This document shows positions 47,208 to 56,158 of a DNA stretch of 64,000 nt, piece by piece. The first letter of the stretch is position 1; every line of letters starts with the position of its first letter. Source of the DNA: Bryobacteraceae bacterium (lineage in GTDB: Bacteria; Acidobacteriota; Terriglobia; Bryobacterales; Bryobacteraceae); NCBI GenBank assembly GCA_947458745.1, contig CANGYQ010000020.1:1-64000 (forward strand), in the 5' to 3' direction. The notes under the pieces are model-generated. The model worked only from the letters and a program-made list of their open reading frames with translations, was not told the DNA's origin and ran no database searches. The position numbers and the translations under genes are program-made.

Positions 47208-48391
47208 CCCGCGGCCGGCATCTCATCGCGAGCCGCCGCGAACTGCGCTGCGGCGTATTCCAACTCGGCTGTTGTATGTGCCGCCGACACCTGCACCCGG
47301 ATGCGAGCGCGGCCCTTGGGCACCACGGGATACGAAAAGGCGATCACGTAGACACCGCGCGCCAGCAACTTCTCCGCCATGCGTGTGGCCACAGTTGCGT
47401 CATGCAGCATCACCGGGATGATGGGGTGTTCACCGGGCAGCAGGTCGAACCCCTGCGCCGTCATCAGCGACCGAAAATGGGCGGCGTTCGCGTGAACCCG
47501 CTCCCGTAGCTCGCCACCCGCCGATAGCAGTTCCAGCACCTTCAACGACGCCCCGGCAATCGGCGGCGGCACGGAATTCGAGAACAGATAGGGCCGCGAG
47601 CGCTGGCGCAGCAGGTCGATCACAGCCTTGCGGCCACTGGTGTAGCCGCCGCTGGCTCCGCCCAATGCCTTGCCCAACGTGCCGGTGATGATGTCCACCT
47701 TGTCCATCACCCCGCAATGCTCCGGCGTGCCCCGGCCATTTGCGCCAATGAAGCCCACCGCGTGCGAATCGTCCACCATCACCATCGCCCCGAACCGAGC
47801 GGCCAGCTCGCAGATCTCGGGCAGCTTGGCGATGTAGCCGTCCATGGAGAAGACGCCATCAGTCGCGATCAGAATCTGCCGCGACCCTTGCGCCTCAGCG
47901 AGCTTGGCTTCGAGATCGGCGATGTCCCCATTGCGATACCGGAACCGCTTCGCTTTGCACAACCGGATGCCGTCAATGATGCTGGCGTGGTTTAACTCAT
48001 CGGAGACCACCGCATCTTCCGCATCGAGCAGCGTCTCAAACAAGCCGCCGTTGGCGTCAAAGCAGGAGCCGTAGAGGATCGTATCTTCCGTCCCCAGAAA
48101 CTCGCTGATCCGGCGCTCCAGTTGCTTGTGCAGCTCCTGCGTGCCGCAGATGAAGCGCACCGAGGCCAAGCCGTAGCCCCACTTGTTCAGCGCATCATGC
48201 GCCGCCTGCACGATGGCGGGATGATTGGCTAATCCGAGATAGTTGTTCGCGCAGAGGTTGATCAGCGGCTTGCCGCCGCCGACGGTCACCTCTGTGCCCT
48301 GCGCGCTCGACATGACACGCTCGCTCTTGTAGAGCCCTTCGGCTCGAATGCTGGACAGCGTCTCTTGCAGCCTCGCTTCAGCGGTATACAT
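47204..48391 (-). CDS. kbl: 2-amino-3-ketobutyrate CoA ligase (glycine C-acetyltransferase)
   Basis: 395 residues. PLP enzyme motifs are [39 protein letters not shown], and [17 protein letters not shown] with the Schiff-base Lys. It cleaves 2-amino-3-ketobutyrate with CoA to glycine and acetyl-CoA. It lies 3 bases downstream of tdh, so the two form the threonine degradation operon. Confidence 0.95.
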   Translation of the reverse strand: MYTAEARLQETLSSIRAEGLYKSERVMSSAQGTEVTVGGGKPLINLCANNYLGLANHPAIVQAAHDALNKWGYGLASVRFICGTQELHKQLERRISEFLGTEDTILYGSCFDANGGLFETLLDAEDAVVSDELNHASIIDGIRLCKAKRFRYRNGDIADLEAKLAEAQGSRQILIATDGVFSMDGYIAKLPEICELAARFGAMVMVDDSHAVGFIGANGRGTPEHCGVMDKVDIITGTLGKALGGASGGYTSGRKAVIDLLRQRSRPYLFSNSVPPPIAGASLKVLELLSAGGELRERVHANAAHFRSLMTAQGFDLLPGEHPIIPVMLHDATVATRMAEKLLARGVYVIAFSYPVVPKGRARIRVQVSAAHTTAELEYAAAQFAAARDEMPAAG

Positions 48392-48394
48392 GGC

Positions 48395-49426
48395 CTAAAC
48401 GTCGCTCCAATCCAGCACCACCTTGCCGCAGGCGCCGCTCTTCATCGCGTCGAACCCTTGCTGGAACTCATGCCAGGCGAAGCGGTGCGTGATCACCGGC
48501 GCAATGTCGAGCCCCGATTCCAGCATCACCGTCATCTTGTACCAGGTCTCATACATTTCGCGCCCGTAGATGCCCTTGATGGTCAGCATATTGAAGACCA
48601 CCTTGGTCCAATCGATCCGCATATCCTTCGGCGGAATGCCGAGCATGGCAATATGCCCGCCATGCTCCATGTTGTCGATCATCTCGGCGAAGGCAGCCGG
48701 ATTGCCGGACATCTCCAGACCCACGTCGAAGCCCTCGCGCATGCCCAACTGCTTCTGGACATCCACCAGCCTCGTCTCGCGCGCGTTGACGGCCAGAGTG
48801 ACACCCAGCTTGCGGGCGAGTTCCAGCCGGAACGGATTCACATCAGTGATCACCACATGCCGAGCGCCAGCATGCCGCGCCACCGCTGCGGCCATCAGCC
48901 CAATCGGACCCGCGCCGGTCACCAGCACGTCTTCACCCAACACCGGAAACGAGAGGGCTGTGTGCACCGCGTTGCCGAACGGATCAAAGATCGATGCCGT
49001 ATCGAGATCAATGCCCGGCGCATGCCGCCAGACGTTGGCCATCGGCAGCGCCAGATACTCCGCGAACGCTCCCGGACGGTTGACGCCCACACCCTTGGTG
49101 TGGACACACAGATGCCGCCGCCCAGCCAAGCAATTGCGGCACCGCCCGCAGACCACATGGCCTTCGCCGCTGACGATCTCACCGGGGTGGAAGTCGTTGA
49201 CATTGGCCCCCACGGCGACGATCTCGCCCACAAACTCGTGACCAATGTGCATGGGCACCGGAATGGTGGCTTGCGCCCATTCATCCCAATCGTAGATGTG
49301 CAAGTCAGTGCCGCAGATCCCGGTCTTCTTTACCTTGATCAGCACGTCGTTGATGCCGTATTCCGGCACCGGAACGTCATCCAGCCAGATGCCCTTTTCG
49401 GCCCGGCTCTTCACCAAAGCTTTCAT
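48395..49426 (-). CDS. tdh: L-threonine 3-dehydrogenase
   Basis: 343 residues, zinc alcohol dehydrogenase family. The catalytic zinc region is [18 protein letters not shown] and GHEFVGEIV. The structural zinc motif is [15 protein letters not shown]. The NAD Rossmann motif is [20 protein letters not shown]. The Tdh signature GMLGIPP-like [14 protein letters not shown] is present. It oxidises threonine to 2-amino-3-ketobutyrate, the Kbl substrate. A deoxyhypusine synthase-like gene lies 30 bases upstream. Confidence 0.95.
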   Translation of the reverse strand: MKALVKSRAEKGIWLDDVPVPEYGINDVLIKVKKTGICGTDLHIYDWDEWAQATIPVPMHIGHEFVGEIVAVGANVNDFHPGEIVSGEGHVVCGRCRNCLAGRRHLCVHTKGVGVNRPGAFAEYLALPMANVWRHAPGIDLDTASIFDPFGNAVHTALSFPVLGEDVLVTGAGPIGLMAAAVARHAGARHVVITDVNPFRLELARKLGVTLAVNARETRLVDVQKQLGMREGFDVGLEMSGNPAAFAEMIDNMEHGGHIAMLGIPPKDMRIDWTKVVFNMLTIKGIYGREMYETWYKMTVMLESGLDIAPVITHRFAWHEFQQGFDAMKSGACGKVVLDWSDV

Positions 49427-49456
49427 CGACCGGCCTCCTTACTGACACCAACACTC

Positions 49457-50695
49457 TTAGAGCGGATACAGGACGCTTTCCTTCAGCCATTCGGCGTTGG
49501 CCCGCACATCCTCACGCAGCTTCCCGCACAGTGTTTCACGTTGCTCAAACAAGCGATACCCCGCTTGCGGACGCAGATAGCCCCGGGCGGCCGGGTGCTT
49601 GGCAAACAGCGCTTCCTCGCCGATCTCAGATGCCAGCTGCTGGTACCGGGCACGGTTGTCGAGCAGCGCCTTCACAATGAACGGCATCAGCATCGAATAG
49701 TCCGCCTGCATGCTCTCGGTGGATTGCTGGTAGGTATCCTTGTCCACCTTTCCCCACGTCACCGCCTCCGCTGGCGGGCACGACGAAAGCGACCCATCGG
49801 TGACCGGCGCGGTGACGATCTGCACATCAAACTCATAGCCGCGCACATCCGGCAAGCCCAGAATCTGGCCCAGCGCGGGCTCCGGCTGCAGGTTGTAGTT
49901 CTTCGGCACGCCGCCGCCCAGCATCCAGGTGGCCAGCGCCTTGGCCGGACTCTCAAACAAGCCCCAGCGGTGATATGCGCACGCCTCAAACACTTCGGCA
50001 TGCATATCCAGGTCAAAGGCATAGGCGCCGGTCAGCCCGGCCTCCCGCATGGCCCACAACTTCATCGAATTCAGGAAGACACTGCCATCGGCGGGCGCAC
50101 CGACAAATACGGGGATCGACAGGCGGTGGCAGGTGGACAGCAACCCCGGCTCTACCCCGTTGCGCTGTTCCATTTCGCCGTAGTGCCGCCCGAGGCGGTT
50201 TCTCAGCTCGGTGCCGGTCATCTTGTGCTGGAACTCGTCGGTCAGCAGTAGCGCACTCAAGTAGCGGTCCTGGTCGAGCAGCACGTCTTCATCAAACGCC
50301 ATGTCGGTGACGCGGATCGTGTGCTCATCGCGCAGCGCGCCGTCATCGCCAAAGATCGGCACTTCAAACACCGGATCACGCCGTCCGGTCAAGGAGCGGT
50401 GGCCGTCGTGATAGCAAACGGCGTCCGTCGTTGAAAGATAGGCCACCCACCCGGTTTCGAGCAGGGGCAGCAGCCACGTCTGATGTTGACCCGAGACCGT
50501 AACCGGTCCCGCGACGGCCATGGTGATGGGACAACCCGCGCCGATGGCCCGGTCGAGAATGTCGTAGATGCGGCGCAGGTAAGCGCCGCCAAAGGCCGGC
50601 AGACAGTGCCGGAAGATTTCGTCCAGGGTGTTGCATTCATCCACGCGGCGGACGCGGACGGTCCGGCGCGTGGGTTGCTGATGGTTGCTCACCAT
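49457..50695 (-). CDS. Deoxyhypusine synthase-like protein
   Basis: 412 residues. GGGVPKNYNLQPEPAL (260-275), FDVQIVTAPVTDGSLSSCPP, and AEAVTWGKV with Lys at 316 match the NAD-binding and catalytic region of the deoxyhypusine synthase family. The N-terminal AFGGAYLRRIYD and ITMAVAGPVTVSGQHQTWLL are family-like as well. True deoxyhypusine synthase modifies eIF5A, absent from bacteria. Bacterial members are homospermidine synthase-like or of unknown role, probably aminopropyl or aminobutyl transfer. It lies upstream of tdh-kbl on the same strand. Confidence 0.75.
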   Translation of the reverse strand: MVSNHQQPTRRTVRVRRVDECNTLDEIFRHCLPAFGGAYLRRIYDILDRAIGAGCPITMAVAGPVTVSGQHQTWLLPLLETGWVAYLSTTDAVCYHDGHRSLTGRRDPVFEVPIFGDDGALRDEHTIRVTDMAFDEDVLLDQDRYLSALLLTDEFQHKMTGTELRNRLGRHYGEMEQRNGVEPGLLSTCHRLSIPVFVGAPADGSVFLNSMKLWAMREAGLTGAYAFDLDMHAEVFEACAYHRWGLFESPAKALATWMLGGGVPKNYNLQPEPALGQILGLPDVRGYEFDVQIVTAPVTDGSLSSCPPAEAVTWGKVDKDTYQQSTESMQADYSMLMPFIVKALLDNRARYQQLASEIGEEALFAKHPAARGYLRPQAGYRLFEQRETLCGKLREDVRANAEWLKESVLYPL

Positions 50696-50764
50696 ACCAG
50701 CTTACTGGTCATCGGTCGGCGCGGATTTTTCACGTGGTGATCACCGATTGACAAGGGTGAAACA

Positions 50765-53224
50765 ATGACCTGCTACAGTGTCGCCATGCTCCCTCTCGTG
50801 TTGCTGCTGCTGGCCCAAACCGTGGACCGCCCCGTGCGCTCCGTCACCGACCCCGGCGTGATCACCACCCGCCAGATCATTACCCCGGCCGGAGTGCCCT
50901 CCGTATTTGACGGACGCGTCTACGGCGTCACCTTTGGAGCGTCCAGTGACGACCTCTGGGTGCTGCACGCCTCGCAGCTTTACCGCATGAACTGGCGCGA
51001 GAACCGGGTCGTGGAGAAGCGCCCCCATAGCGGCTCACCCGCGCTGCAGGGCCTCACCTTTGACGGACAGCAGCCGGTCTACACCGTCACCCGGAGGCGC
51101 GAGGTACTGCTGGGCGAACAGAAGCTGGGCACGATGATTTCCGGGGCGCTGGCCACCAGCAAGGGCGTCACCGCCGTGCCGCTGACGTTCAACAACGAAC
51201 TGGCAGTGGTGAGCAGTGCGGGCATCAAGAAACTGAAGACCGGCATCGCGCCCTTCGGCGTGGCCCTGAATGCGGCGGGCACGGTGGCCTACGTGACCAA
51301 CTGGGGCGGGCGCTTCTCCAAGGCGGGCGACCTCACCGCGCCCACGGGTCTGGAACCCACCGCCGACCAAGTGGTGGTCGATAGCCGCGGCATCGCCGCC
51401 AGCGGCACCGTAGCCCGCGTCGATCTCGCCACCATGACGGTCACCGACACCATCGCCGTCGGCCTGCACCCGATGGCCATTGTCTGGGATGAAAAGCGCG
51501 CCCGGGTCTATGTGGCCAACGGCAACTCCGACAGCGTCTCGGTGATCGACAGCGCCACGCAGAAGGTGCTCCAGACCATCCCCGTACAGCCCTTCCCCCG
51601 CCCGGTGCGCGGCATCGCACCCACGGCGCTGGCGTTGCGCGGCACGCAGCTCTACATCGCTTGTGGCGGCATCAACGCCGTGGCCGTGCTGGATATCGCC
51701 TCGTCACGAATCCTGGGCACCATCCCCACTGGCTGGTACCCCAATGCGCTCTCCGTCAGTGCGGACGGCCAGCATCTGGCCATCGCCTCCCTGCTGGGCC
51801 CGGGTTCCGGCTGGCGGGATGAGCCGCGCAAGCGCTTCGTGCATTCCAACCGCGGTTCGGTGAGCGTCGTACCGATCCCCGATGCCGCGCAACTAGCCAG
51901 CTACTCGACCGTCGTCGCCGAGAACAACCGCCTGCCCTTGAAGGCTGACCCGCCCCGCCGCGCCATCGCCGCCACGCCCGTGCCGGAACGCGCCGGTGAG
52001 CCCAGCCTGATTGAGCACGTCGTCTTCATCATCAAAGAGAACCGCACCTACGACCAGGTTTTGGGCGACATCCCCAAAGGCAATGGCGACCCCAGCTTAA
52101 CCATGTTCGGTCGCGAGGTCACGCCCAACCAGCACCGGCTGGCCGAACAGTTCGTGCTGCTCGACAACTTCTACGCCACCGGCGGCAACAGCGCCAACGG
52201 CCACCAATGGGTGACGCAAGCCAATGAGATGGCCTACACGCTGTGGCCCGGATACGCCGGCCGCAGCTATCCGTTCGATGGCACGGACCCCATCGCCTAT
52301 TCCGACGGCGGCTTCCTGTGGGACGCGGCCTTGAAGGTGGGCCGCACGGTAAAGATCTACGGCGAATACGCCGGACGCTTGGCCGAGCCGCCCGAGATGC
52401 GCCACGGCCTGCTGACCGCCTGGAAGAACGGCGAAAAGTTCCTGAACCGCTGGCAGGTGACCGCGCCCATTGCGCCAGTGAACAAGCTGCTGGCGAAGAA
52501 CTTCCCCAGCTATTCCAACGGCATCCCGGACGTGATCCGCGCCGACATCTTTAATGAAGACGTCAAGGCCTGGGTGAAGGACGGCAAGATGCCCAACCTC
52601 ACCCTGCTCCAGCTGCCCAGCAACCACACCTACGGCGCCTCCCCCGGAGCCTCCACGCCCAAGGCGATGGTGGCCGATAACGACCTGGCAGTAGGCAAAG
52701 TGGTGGAAGCGCTCTCCCATACGCCGTTCTGGAAGAAGATGGCGATCTTCATCGTCGAAGACGACGCGCAGAATGGTGTCGACCACGTGGACGGCCACCG
52801 CACCGTCGCCCTGGCCATCAGCCCCTACATCAAGCGCGGCAGCGTCGATTCCACCTTCTACGCCCACCAGAGCATGCTAAAAACCATCGAACTGATGCTC
52901 GGCATGCCCGCCCTGTCACTGTTCGACCTGATCGCCCTCGACATGCGCGCCAGCTTCACCAGTACCCCGGACCTGACGCCCTACACCGCCGTCGAGCCCA
53001 CGCAGTCGCTCTTCGACCGCAACCCGCAATCCAGCGCCCTCCGCGGCCAAGCCCGGCAAGACGCGCAAGCATCCGCCAAAATGCGCTGGGACGTCCCCGA
53101 CGCTGCGCCCACCAATGCGCTGAACCGGATCCTGTGGCGGATGCACAAATCCACCCCCTACCCCGGCGTCCGCCAAGCGGTTTTTGCCCCGCTGTCGGTG
53201 GAGGTAGAGGACGACGACCGCTAG
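50765..53224 (+). CDS. Secreted YVTN beta-propeller plus phosphoesterase (alkaline phosphatase superfamily) protein
   Basis: 819 residues. A hydrophobic signal (MLPLVLLLLAQTV after seven residues) is followed by a YVTN propeller to about residue 400 (RVYVANGNSDSVSVIDSATQ, GTIPTGWYPNALSVSADGQ). A phosphoesterase domain then starts at EHVVFIIKENRTYDQVLGDI and holds the metal-like sites GGNSANGHQWVTQANEM and FIVEDDAQNGVDHVDGHR. This is the bifunctional YVTN/phosphoesterase architecture common in Acidobacteria. AAGGG precedes the first ATG; ATG 50786 is an alternative. The substrate is unknown. Confidence 0.85.
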   Translation: MTCYSVAMLPLVLLLLAQTVDRPVRSVTDPGVITTRQIITPAGVPSVFDGRVYGVTFGASSDDLWVLHASQLYRMNWRENRVVEKRPHSGSPALQGLTFDGQQPVYTVTRRREVLLGEQKLGTMISGALATSKGVTAVPLTFNNELAVVSSAGIKKLKTGIAPFGVALNAAGTVAYVTNWGGRFSKAGDLTAPTGLEPTADQVVVDSRGIAASGTVARVDLATMTVTDTIAVGLHPMAIVWDEKRARVYVANGNSDSVSVIDSATQKVLQTIPVQPFPRPVRGIAPTALALRGTQLYIACGGINAVAVLDIASSRILGTIPTGWYPNALSVSADGQHLAIASLLGPGSGWRDEPRKRFVHSNRGSVSVVPIPDAAQLASYSTVVAENNRLPLKADPPRRAIAATPVPERAGEPSLIEHVVFIIKENRTYDQVLGDIPKGNGDPSLTMFGREVTPNQHRLAEQFVLLDNFYATGGNSANGHQWVTQANEMAYTLWPGYAGRSYPFDGTDPIAYSDGGFLWDAALKVGRTVKIYGEYAGRLAEPPEMRHGLLTAWKNGEKFLNRWQVTAPIAPVNKLLAKNFPSYSNGIPDVIRADIFNEDVKAWVKDGKMPNLTLLQLPSNHTYGASPGASTPKAMVADNDLAVGKVVEALSHTPFWKKMAIFIVEDDAQNGVDHVDGHRTVALAISPYIKRGSVDSTFYAHQSMLKTIELMLGMPALSLFDLIALDMRASFTSTPDLTPYTAVEPTQSLFDRNPQSSALRGQARQDAQASAKMRWDVPDAAPTNALNRILWRMHKSTPYPGVRQAVFAPLSVEVEDDDR

Positions 53225-53247
53225 CCCGTGGTATCCTGTCAGTTGTT

Positions 53248-53324
53248 CGGGGCGTGGCTCAGCCTGGTAGAGCGCCTGGTTCGGGACCAGGAGGCCGGAG
53301 GTTCGAATCCTCTCGCCCCGACCA
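53248..53324 (+). tRNA. tRNA-Pro (anticodon CGG)
   Basis: A cloverleaf with acceptor stem CGGGGCG/CGCCCCG, D arm GGCTCAGCCTGGTAGAGC, anticodon stem CCTGG/CCAGG with loop TTCGGGA, T loop GGTTCGAATCC, discriminator A and encoded CCA. Anticodon CGG decodes CCG. An accessory island of lower-GC genes begins immediately downstream, as is usual for tRNA integration hotspots, but I find no duplicated 3' end. Confidence 0.96.
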
Positions 53325-53482
53325 TCTTCCTCTCGCTCTTCTCTTGAATTTCTAGACGGCCGGCTCTACATGAGTAATGGCCCCTCTTCCGACCGAATTC
53401 AAGAACACATTGCCTTATCCCAGAGTGGATGGTTTGGAATTTGCAGAGATCGAATTTGCCATTGTTTGGGTGCTAGGAACAG

Positions 53483-53510
53483 AAAAGCGGCGGACACGAA
53501 GGTCCGCCGC
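53483..53510 (-). terminator. Intrinsic terminator of the DGQHR-like gene
   Basis: On the minus strand GCGGCGGAC-CTTCGT-GTCCGCCGC, a nine-pair perfect stem, is followed by TTTTC. It lies about 30 bases after the stop codon at 53542. Nothing else is evident between the tRNA and this site. Confidence 0.9.
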
Positions 53511-53541
53511 CGCGAGCTTGAGTTATCCTCGCTGTCAGAAC

Positions 53542-55077
53542 CTACGAGAAAAGCCGGTACGTCTCGGCCCACTCAATTCGACTGGTCGTGCCGTTGAAGA
53601 AGCGCAGGAATGAGTCGTAGACGAGTCGGCGTATCGCCTTGCCTCGCGAAGACTTTATGTTTAGCAGGGTCCTCTGGTACTCATCGAGGTTCATCGGGTC
53701 CGTTCCGCCGTTGCCGATCAGGTTCTGGAGGCGCTGCAGCGCTTCATCGAGCTTCGCCATGTTCGAGTCGGTGCGCAGCTTGCCGCAGGCTGCCGCGAAG
53801 CTGAGCAGGAACATCCCCCCACTCGACAAGATGTACTTGTGCGTCGAGGTTTCGTCGTAGGCCGCGAGGATTCTTCCGTGAATATCGGTCGTGATCCGGC
53901 GCAGCGTCAGGACGACGTCGTTAATGTCGCCCACGTCAAAGGTGCTGTCGAGTTCCAGGTATCCCTCGTCCGCCTCCAGCAATTCTTCGGTCTGATCTTG
54001 CTTCCGCACCTGGGCGTTAGCCGTGATGAACGCGCGGGCAGAGACGATAAGGTCGGCGGCGCTGAACTGATCCTTGGGCTTAGCTTTGCCCGGAACGTTC
54101 TGCGTCTCGTGCCAGATTGGGATGTTGGCGCTGAGCTTCAACTCGTCGATTAGAGGTCGCTGCATGATCTCCAACTGAACGTCGAGGCTCATCCGCCGCT
54201 GCCCTGTGTTGAATGTAACCATGTAGTGGAGGAGCCCTTCGAGGTCGATCTGGTAGAAGATTTCGTACCGGGTGACCCGCTTCAGAATCGCCTCCGTCGC
54301 TGACGACGGATCTCCAGTCGCTTCGACGGCCTCCCTAAAGTAGTCCCAAGCTTCCCTGGCGATGCAGCGTTCCTGCACAAGGGTTTCGCGCTTGAACACT
54401 AAGAGGATGGCGATCAAGTAGCAGTAGAGGCGCTGGAGCCCGTCGATCACCGAGTAGCGGATGTCGGGCAGGTCAAGCGACTGGACCCGGACGGCGCCAC
54501 CACCTGTGCCCAACGCCGCTACCTTCGCCTCGGGCATCGCCGCTCCCTCGATGAAGTCCCGAATCAAGCGCATGTAGATCGGGTCCTTCAGGTGGTCGAA
54601 CGGCTGACGCTGCGCGAAGTTGTCCTGAACCGAGACTCGCTGGATGTAGGTCGAGAGCGGCTCCTCAACGTGGGCTATGAGGCCTTTGGTCTTTGGATCG
54701 GGCAGCGGCTCCGCCACGGGTATGATAGCCTGCGGCGGAGTCAGCAAGGCACCGAAGCCTCCGGCTTCGAGTTCCTCCCTGATCTTCGTGATTTTCGCTC
54801 GCAGGATCTCCTGCCGCTCCACTCTCGTTGGAGCCTTCGGGTTCTTCGGGGGTCGGCCACGCGGCATCTTCTTTCTCCCTTCCTGGTCGTCTGTTCCGAG
54901 GTCGATCCCGTCGAGGACCTTTACATTCGGAAATTTCTTCGTCACGAATTCGAGGATCTGCGCCTCGTCCGTGAGTCCCTGTTCGATCGCCATTTCTTTG
55001 ACAAGTTCCCAGATTACGGCTTCTGACTTTTTTTCCAGAGCCATCGCTTCGAACCTGTTCATGGGCTTTCTGGTCAT
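53542..55077 (-). CDS. DGQHR/ParB-DUF262-like protein with an AT-hook
   Basis: 511 residues with AAAGGGG 6 bases before the ATG. A helical start is followed by an AT-hook-like basic stretch, MPRGRPPKNPKAP (71-83), and a long helix. The core holds YSVIDGLQRLYCYLIAILL (209-227), resembling the IDGQ(Q/H)R motif of the DGQHR and DUF262/ParB-like nuclease families, with YMVTFNTGQRRMSLDVQLEI further on. The C-terminal half is helical. Those families include modification-dependent nucleases and island-borne proteins, so a DNA-targeting defence role is plausible but unproven. Its composition differs from neighbouring core genes. It is divergent from a putative small RNA. Confidence 0.65.
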   Translation of the reverse strand: MTRKPMNRFEAMALEKKSEAVIWELVKEMAIEQGLTDEAQILEFVTKKFPNVKVLDGIDLGTDDQEGRKKMPRGRPPKNPKAPTRVERQEILRAKITKIREELEAGGFGALLTPPQAIIPVAEPLPDPKTKGLIAHVEEPLSTYIQRVSVQDNFAQRQPFDHLKDPIYMRLIRDFIEGAAMPEAKVAALGTGGGAVRVQSLDLPDIRYSVIDGLQRLYCYLIAILLVFKRETLVQERCIAREAWDYFREAVEATGDPSSATEAILKRVTRYEIFYQIDLEGLLHYMVTFNTGQRRMSLDVQLEIMQRPLIDELKLSANIPIWHETQNVPGKAKPKDQFSAADLIVSARAFITANAQVRKQDQTEELLEADEGYLELDSTFDVGDINDVVLTLRRITTDIHGRILAAYDETSTHKYILSSGGMFLLSFAAACGKLRTDSNMAKLDEALQRLQNLIGNGGTDPMNLDEYQRTLLNIKSSRGKAIRRLVYDSFLRFFNGTTSRIEWAETYRLFS

Positions 55078-55102
55078 GAGTGACCCCTTTTCAAGTTTGG
55101 AA

Positions 55103-55132
55103 TTGACGTCGAGGCCGGGACGAGCTCATAAT
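55103..55132 (+). promoter_or_regulatory. Near-consensus sigma-70 type promoter for a small RNA
   Basis: TTGACG at 55103-55108 and CATAAT at 55127-55132, separated by 18 bases. Five of six bases match consensus in each box, which is rare in this GC-rich sequence. It points away from the DGQHR-like gene. The -35 box and spacer also form one arm of an imperfect inverted repeat whose other arm is at about 55156-55173. Confidence 0.65.
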
Positions 55133-55138
55133 CGAAAC

Positions 55139-55217
55139 AGATATCAACGATTGCTGAGCCCGTCTCGGCGTCAACTAAGCCCGCCGATCTTGCCGGATCG
55201 AGCGGGCTTAATTTTTT
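55139..55217 (+). ncRNA. Putative small RNA of about 80 nt
   Basis: The unit is inferred from the promoter at 55103-55132 and a strong terminator at 55177-55217, which would give a transcript starting near 55139. No open frame of useful size or ribosome binding site lies inside. The 5' part can pair partly with itself, and GAGCCCGTCTCGGCGTC forms an inverted repeat with the promoter region. It lies between the divergent start of the DGQHR-like gene and the tail of the DUF433 gene. It matches no RNA family I know. Confidence 0.55.
55177..55217 (+). terminator. Intrinsic terminator of the putative small RNA
   Basis: AAGCCCGC/GCGGGCTT forms the outer stem and CGATC/GATCG the inner stem around TTGCCG, followed by AATTTTTT. 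On the opposite strand there is no T tract, so it works only in the plus direction, where no protein gene precedes it. Confidence 0.85.
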
Positions 55218-55300
55218 ATCGCACGGATAGGCTCAAAAGTAAAGAGCCAATTATTCCTGAGAGCCAATTATTTCTGGGTTTGTCTGTCCGGAGGACCCAG

Positions 55301-55323
55301 GCCACTTGGAAGTGGCTTTTTTT
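55301..55323 (+). terminator. Second plus-strand terminator
   Basis: GCCACT-TGGA-AGTGGC is followed by seven T. It lies about 85 bases after the first terminator. Between them sits a direct repeat, GAGCCAATTATT(C/T)CTG, at 55244-55259 and 55261-55276. It may back up the first terminator or end a second short transcript. Confidence 0.7.
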
Positions 55324-55385
55324 GAATGGGTTCGGGAGCGAATCGGCGATGTCGAAGTCGAGGTCGGCGTGGGCCTGGAAACGAA

Positions 55386-55703
55386 TTAAGGCCGGGACTC
55401 ACCCATTTTGGCCTTTGCAAGTTGCAGCCGCTCCCAGAGCGCTGGGTTCTCTTGCGCCATGGGGATACCCTTCCCCTCGAACTCACGCTCAGTCTCCTGA
55501 AGGTATTGGTCGATCGCAGCCTGATGATCCAGGTAGAAAGCGATCGCGCCGTAGATCTGGGAGCGCTTTAAGGATGGGAAGTCCTCTTGAATGGCCTCGG
55601 GCGACTGCCCTTCGTTGAACGAGTACACCACCGAATCCAACGAAATCCGCGTTCCGGCGATGTAATAGCCCCCGTGGCGCTGTTCGATGTACTCGCTGTG
55701 CAT
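55386..55703 (-). CDS. DUF433 family protein
   Basis: 105 residues. The opening YIEQRHGGYYIAGTRISLDS followed by VVYSFNEGQSPEAIQEDFPS is the DUF433 helix-turn-helix pattern, and LKRSQIYGAIAFYLDHQ completes it. DUF433 proteins are often antitoxins paired with a small PIN-like (DUF5615) toxin. No such partner is adjacent here; the neighbour upstream is HicB. It may be an orphan antitoxin or regulator. Confidence 0.85.
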   Translation of the reverse strand: MHSEYIEQRHGGYYIAGTRISLDSVVYSFNEGQSPEAIQEDFPSLKRSQIYGAIAFYLDHQAAIDQYLQETEREFEGKGIPMAQENPALWERLQLAKAKMGESRP

Positions 55704-55751
55704 GGCTCAACTCCCTGTCTTGATTGTAGGAGAAAAAGCGGGATGGCCCGC

Positions 55752-55970
55752 TCAAGCCGCCCGAACAGAGATCGACTCCGCCACCGCGTTCGGCTCGGGA
55801 ACGGGTTCGCCGTGCAGTCGCATCCCCTCGATGTGAAACTCGATCGCCTCCGCGATTAGGCGGCGCGTCTCTTCGAGCGTCTTGCCTGTGGTGACACAAC
55901 CGGGGAGATCCGGCACATACGCCGCCCAGTTATTCGGCGCTTTTTCAAATACGACGGCATACTCTCTCAT
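55752..55970 (-). CDS. hicB: HicB family antitoxin
   Basis: 72 residues. YAVVFEKAPNNWAAYVPDLP, GCVTTGKTLEETRRLIAEAI and EFHIEGMRLHGEPVPEP form the partial RNase H-like fold of HicB. It lacks the C-terminal DNA-binding extension, as in short HicB forms. Its ATG overlaps the hicA stop by 4 bases (ATGA). It neutralises the HicA mRNA interferase. Confidence 0.92.
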   Translation of the reverse strand: MREYAVVFEKAPNNWAAYVPDLPGCVTTGKTLEETRRLIAEAIEFHIEGMRLHGEPVPEPNAVAESISVRAA

Positions 55971-56158
55971 TTCAGCCCTGCCTTCTTCAGTATCGAGTTT
56001 AGCGTCCCCACCGGCATGTCGTCTCCGGGATGTCCTGGGACCGTCACCGTCCCCGCCTCAGGGCGCTCGGGGTGCCGGTACTGCCGGTGGTCGCCACGAG
56101 TCCGGTCGATCACCCAACCGTCCTTTTCCATCGCCTTGATCACATCCCGAACCTTCAT
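55967..56158 (-). CDS. hicA: HicA family mRNA interferase toxin
   Basis: 63 residues with the double-stranded RNA-binding-like HicA fold: MKVRDVIKAMEKDGWVIDRT, then RGDHRQYRHP, which carries the catalytic His, and HPGDDMPVGTLNSILKKAGL. The toxin gene precedes the antitoxin gene, the normal hicAB order. The frame is intact and the catalytic His is present, so this module could be active. Confidence 0.92.
   Translation of the reverse strand: MKVRDVIKAMEKDGWVIDRTRGDHRQYRHPERPEAGTVTVPGHPGDDMPVGTLNSILKKAGLK

Noticed and set aside
48365-50251. A 628-codon plus-strand frame across tdh and the deoxyhypusine synthase-like gene
   Set aside because: Both minus-strand genes have clear family motifs. 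The plus-strand product is a low-complexity shadow.
54677-55618. A 313-codon plus-strand frame crossing the DGQHR-like gene, the small RNA and the DUF433 gene
   Set aside because: It has no motif, passes through two strong terminators and lies opposite two recognisable proteins.
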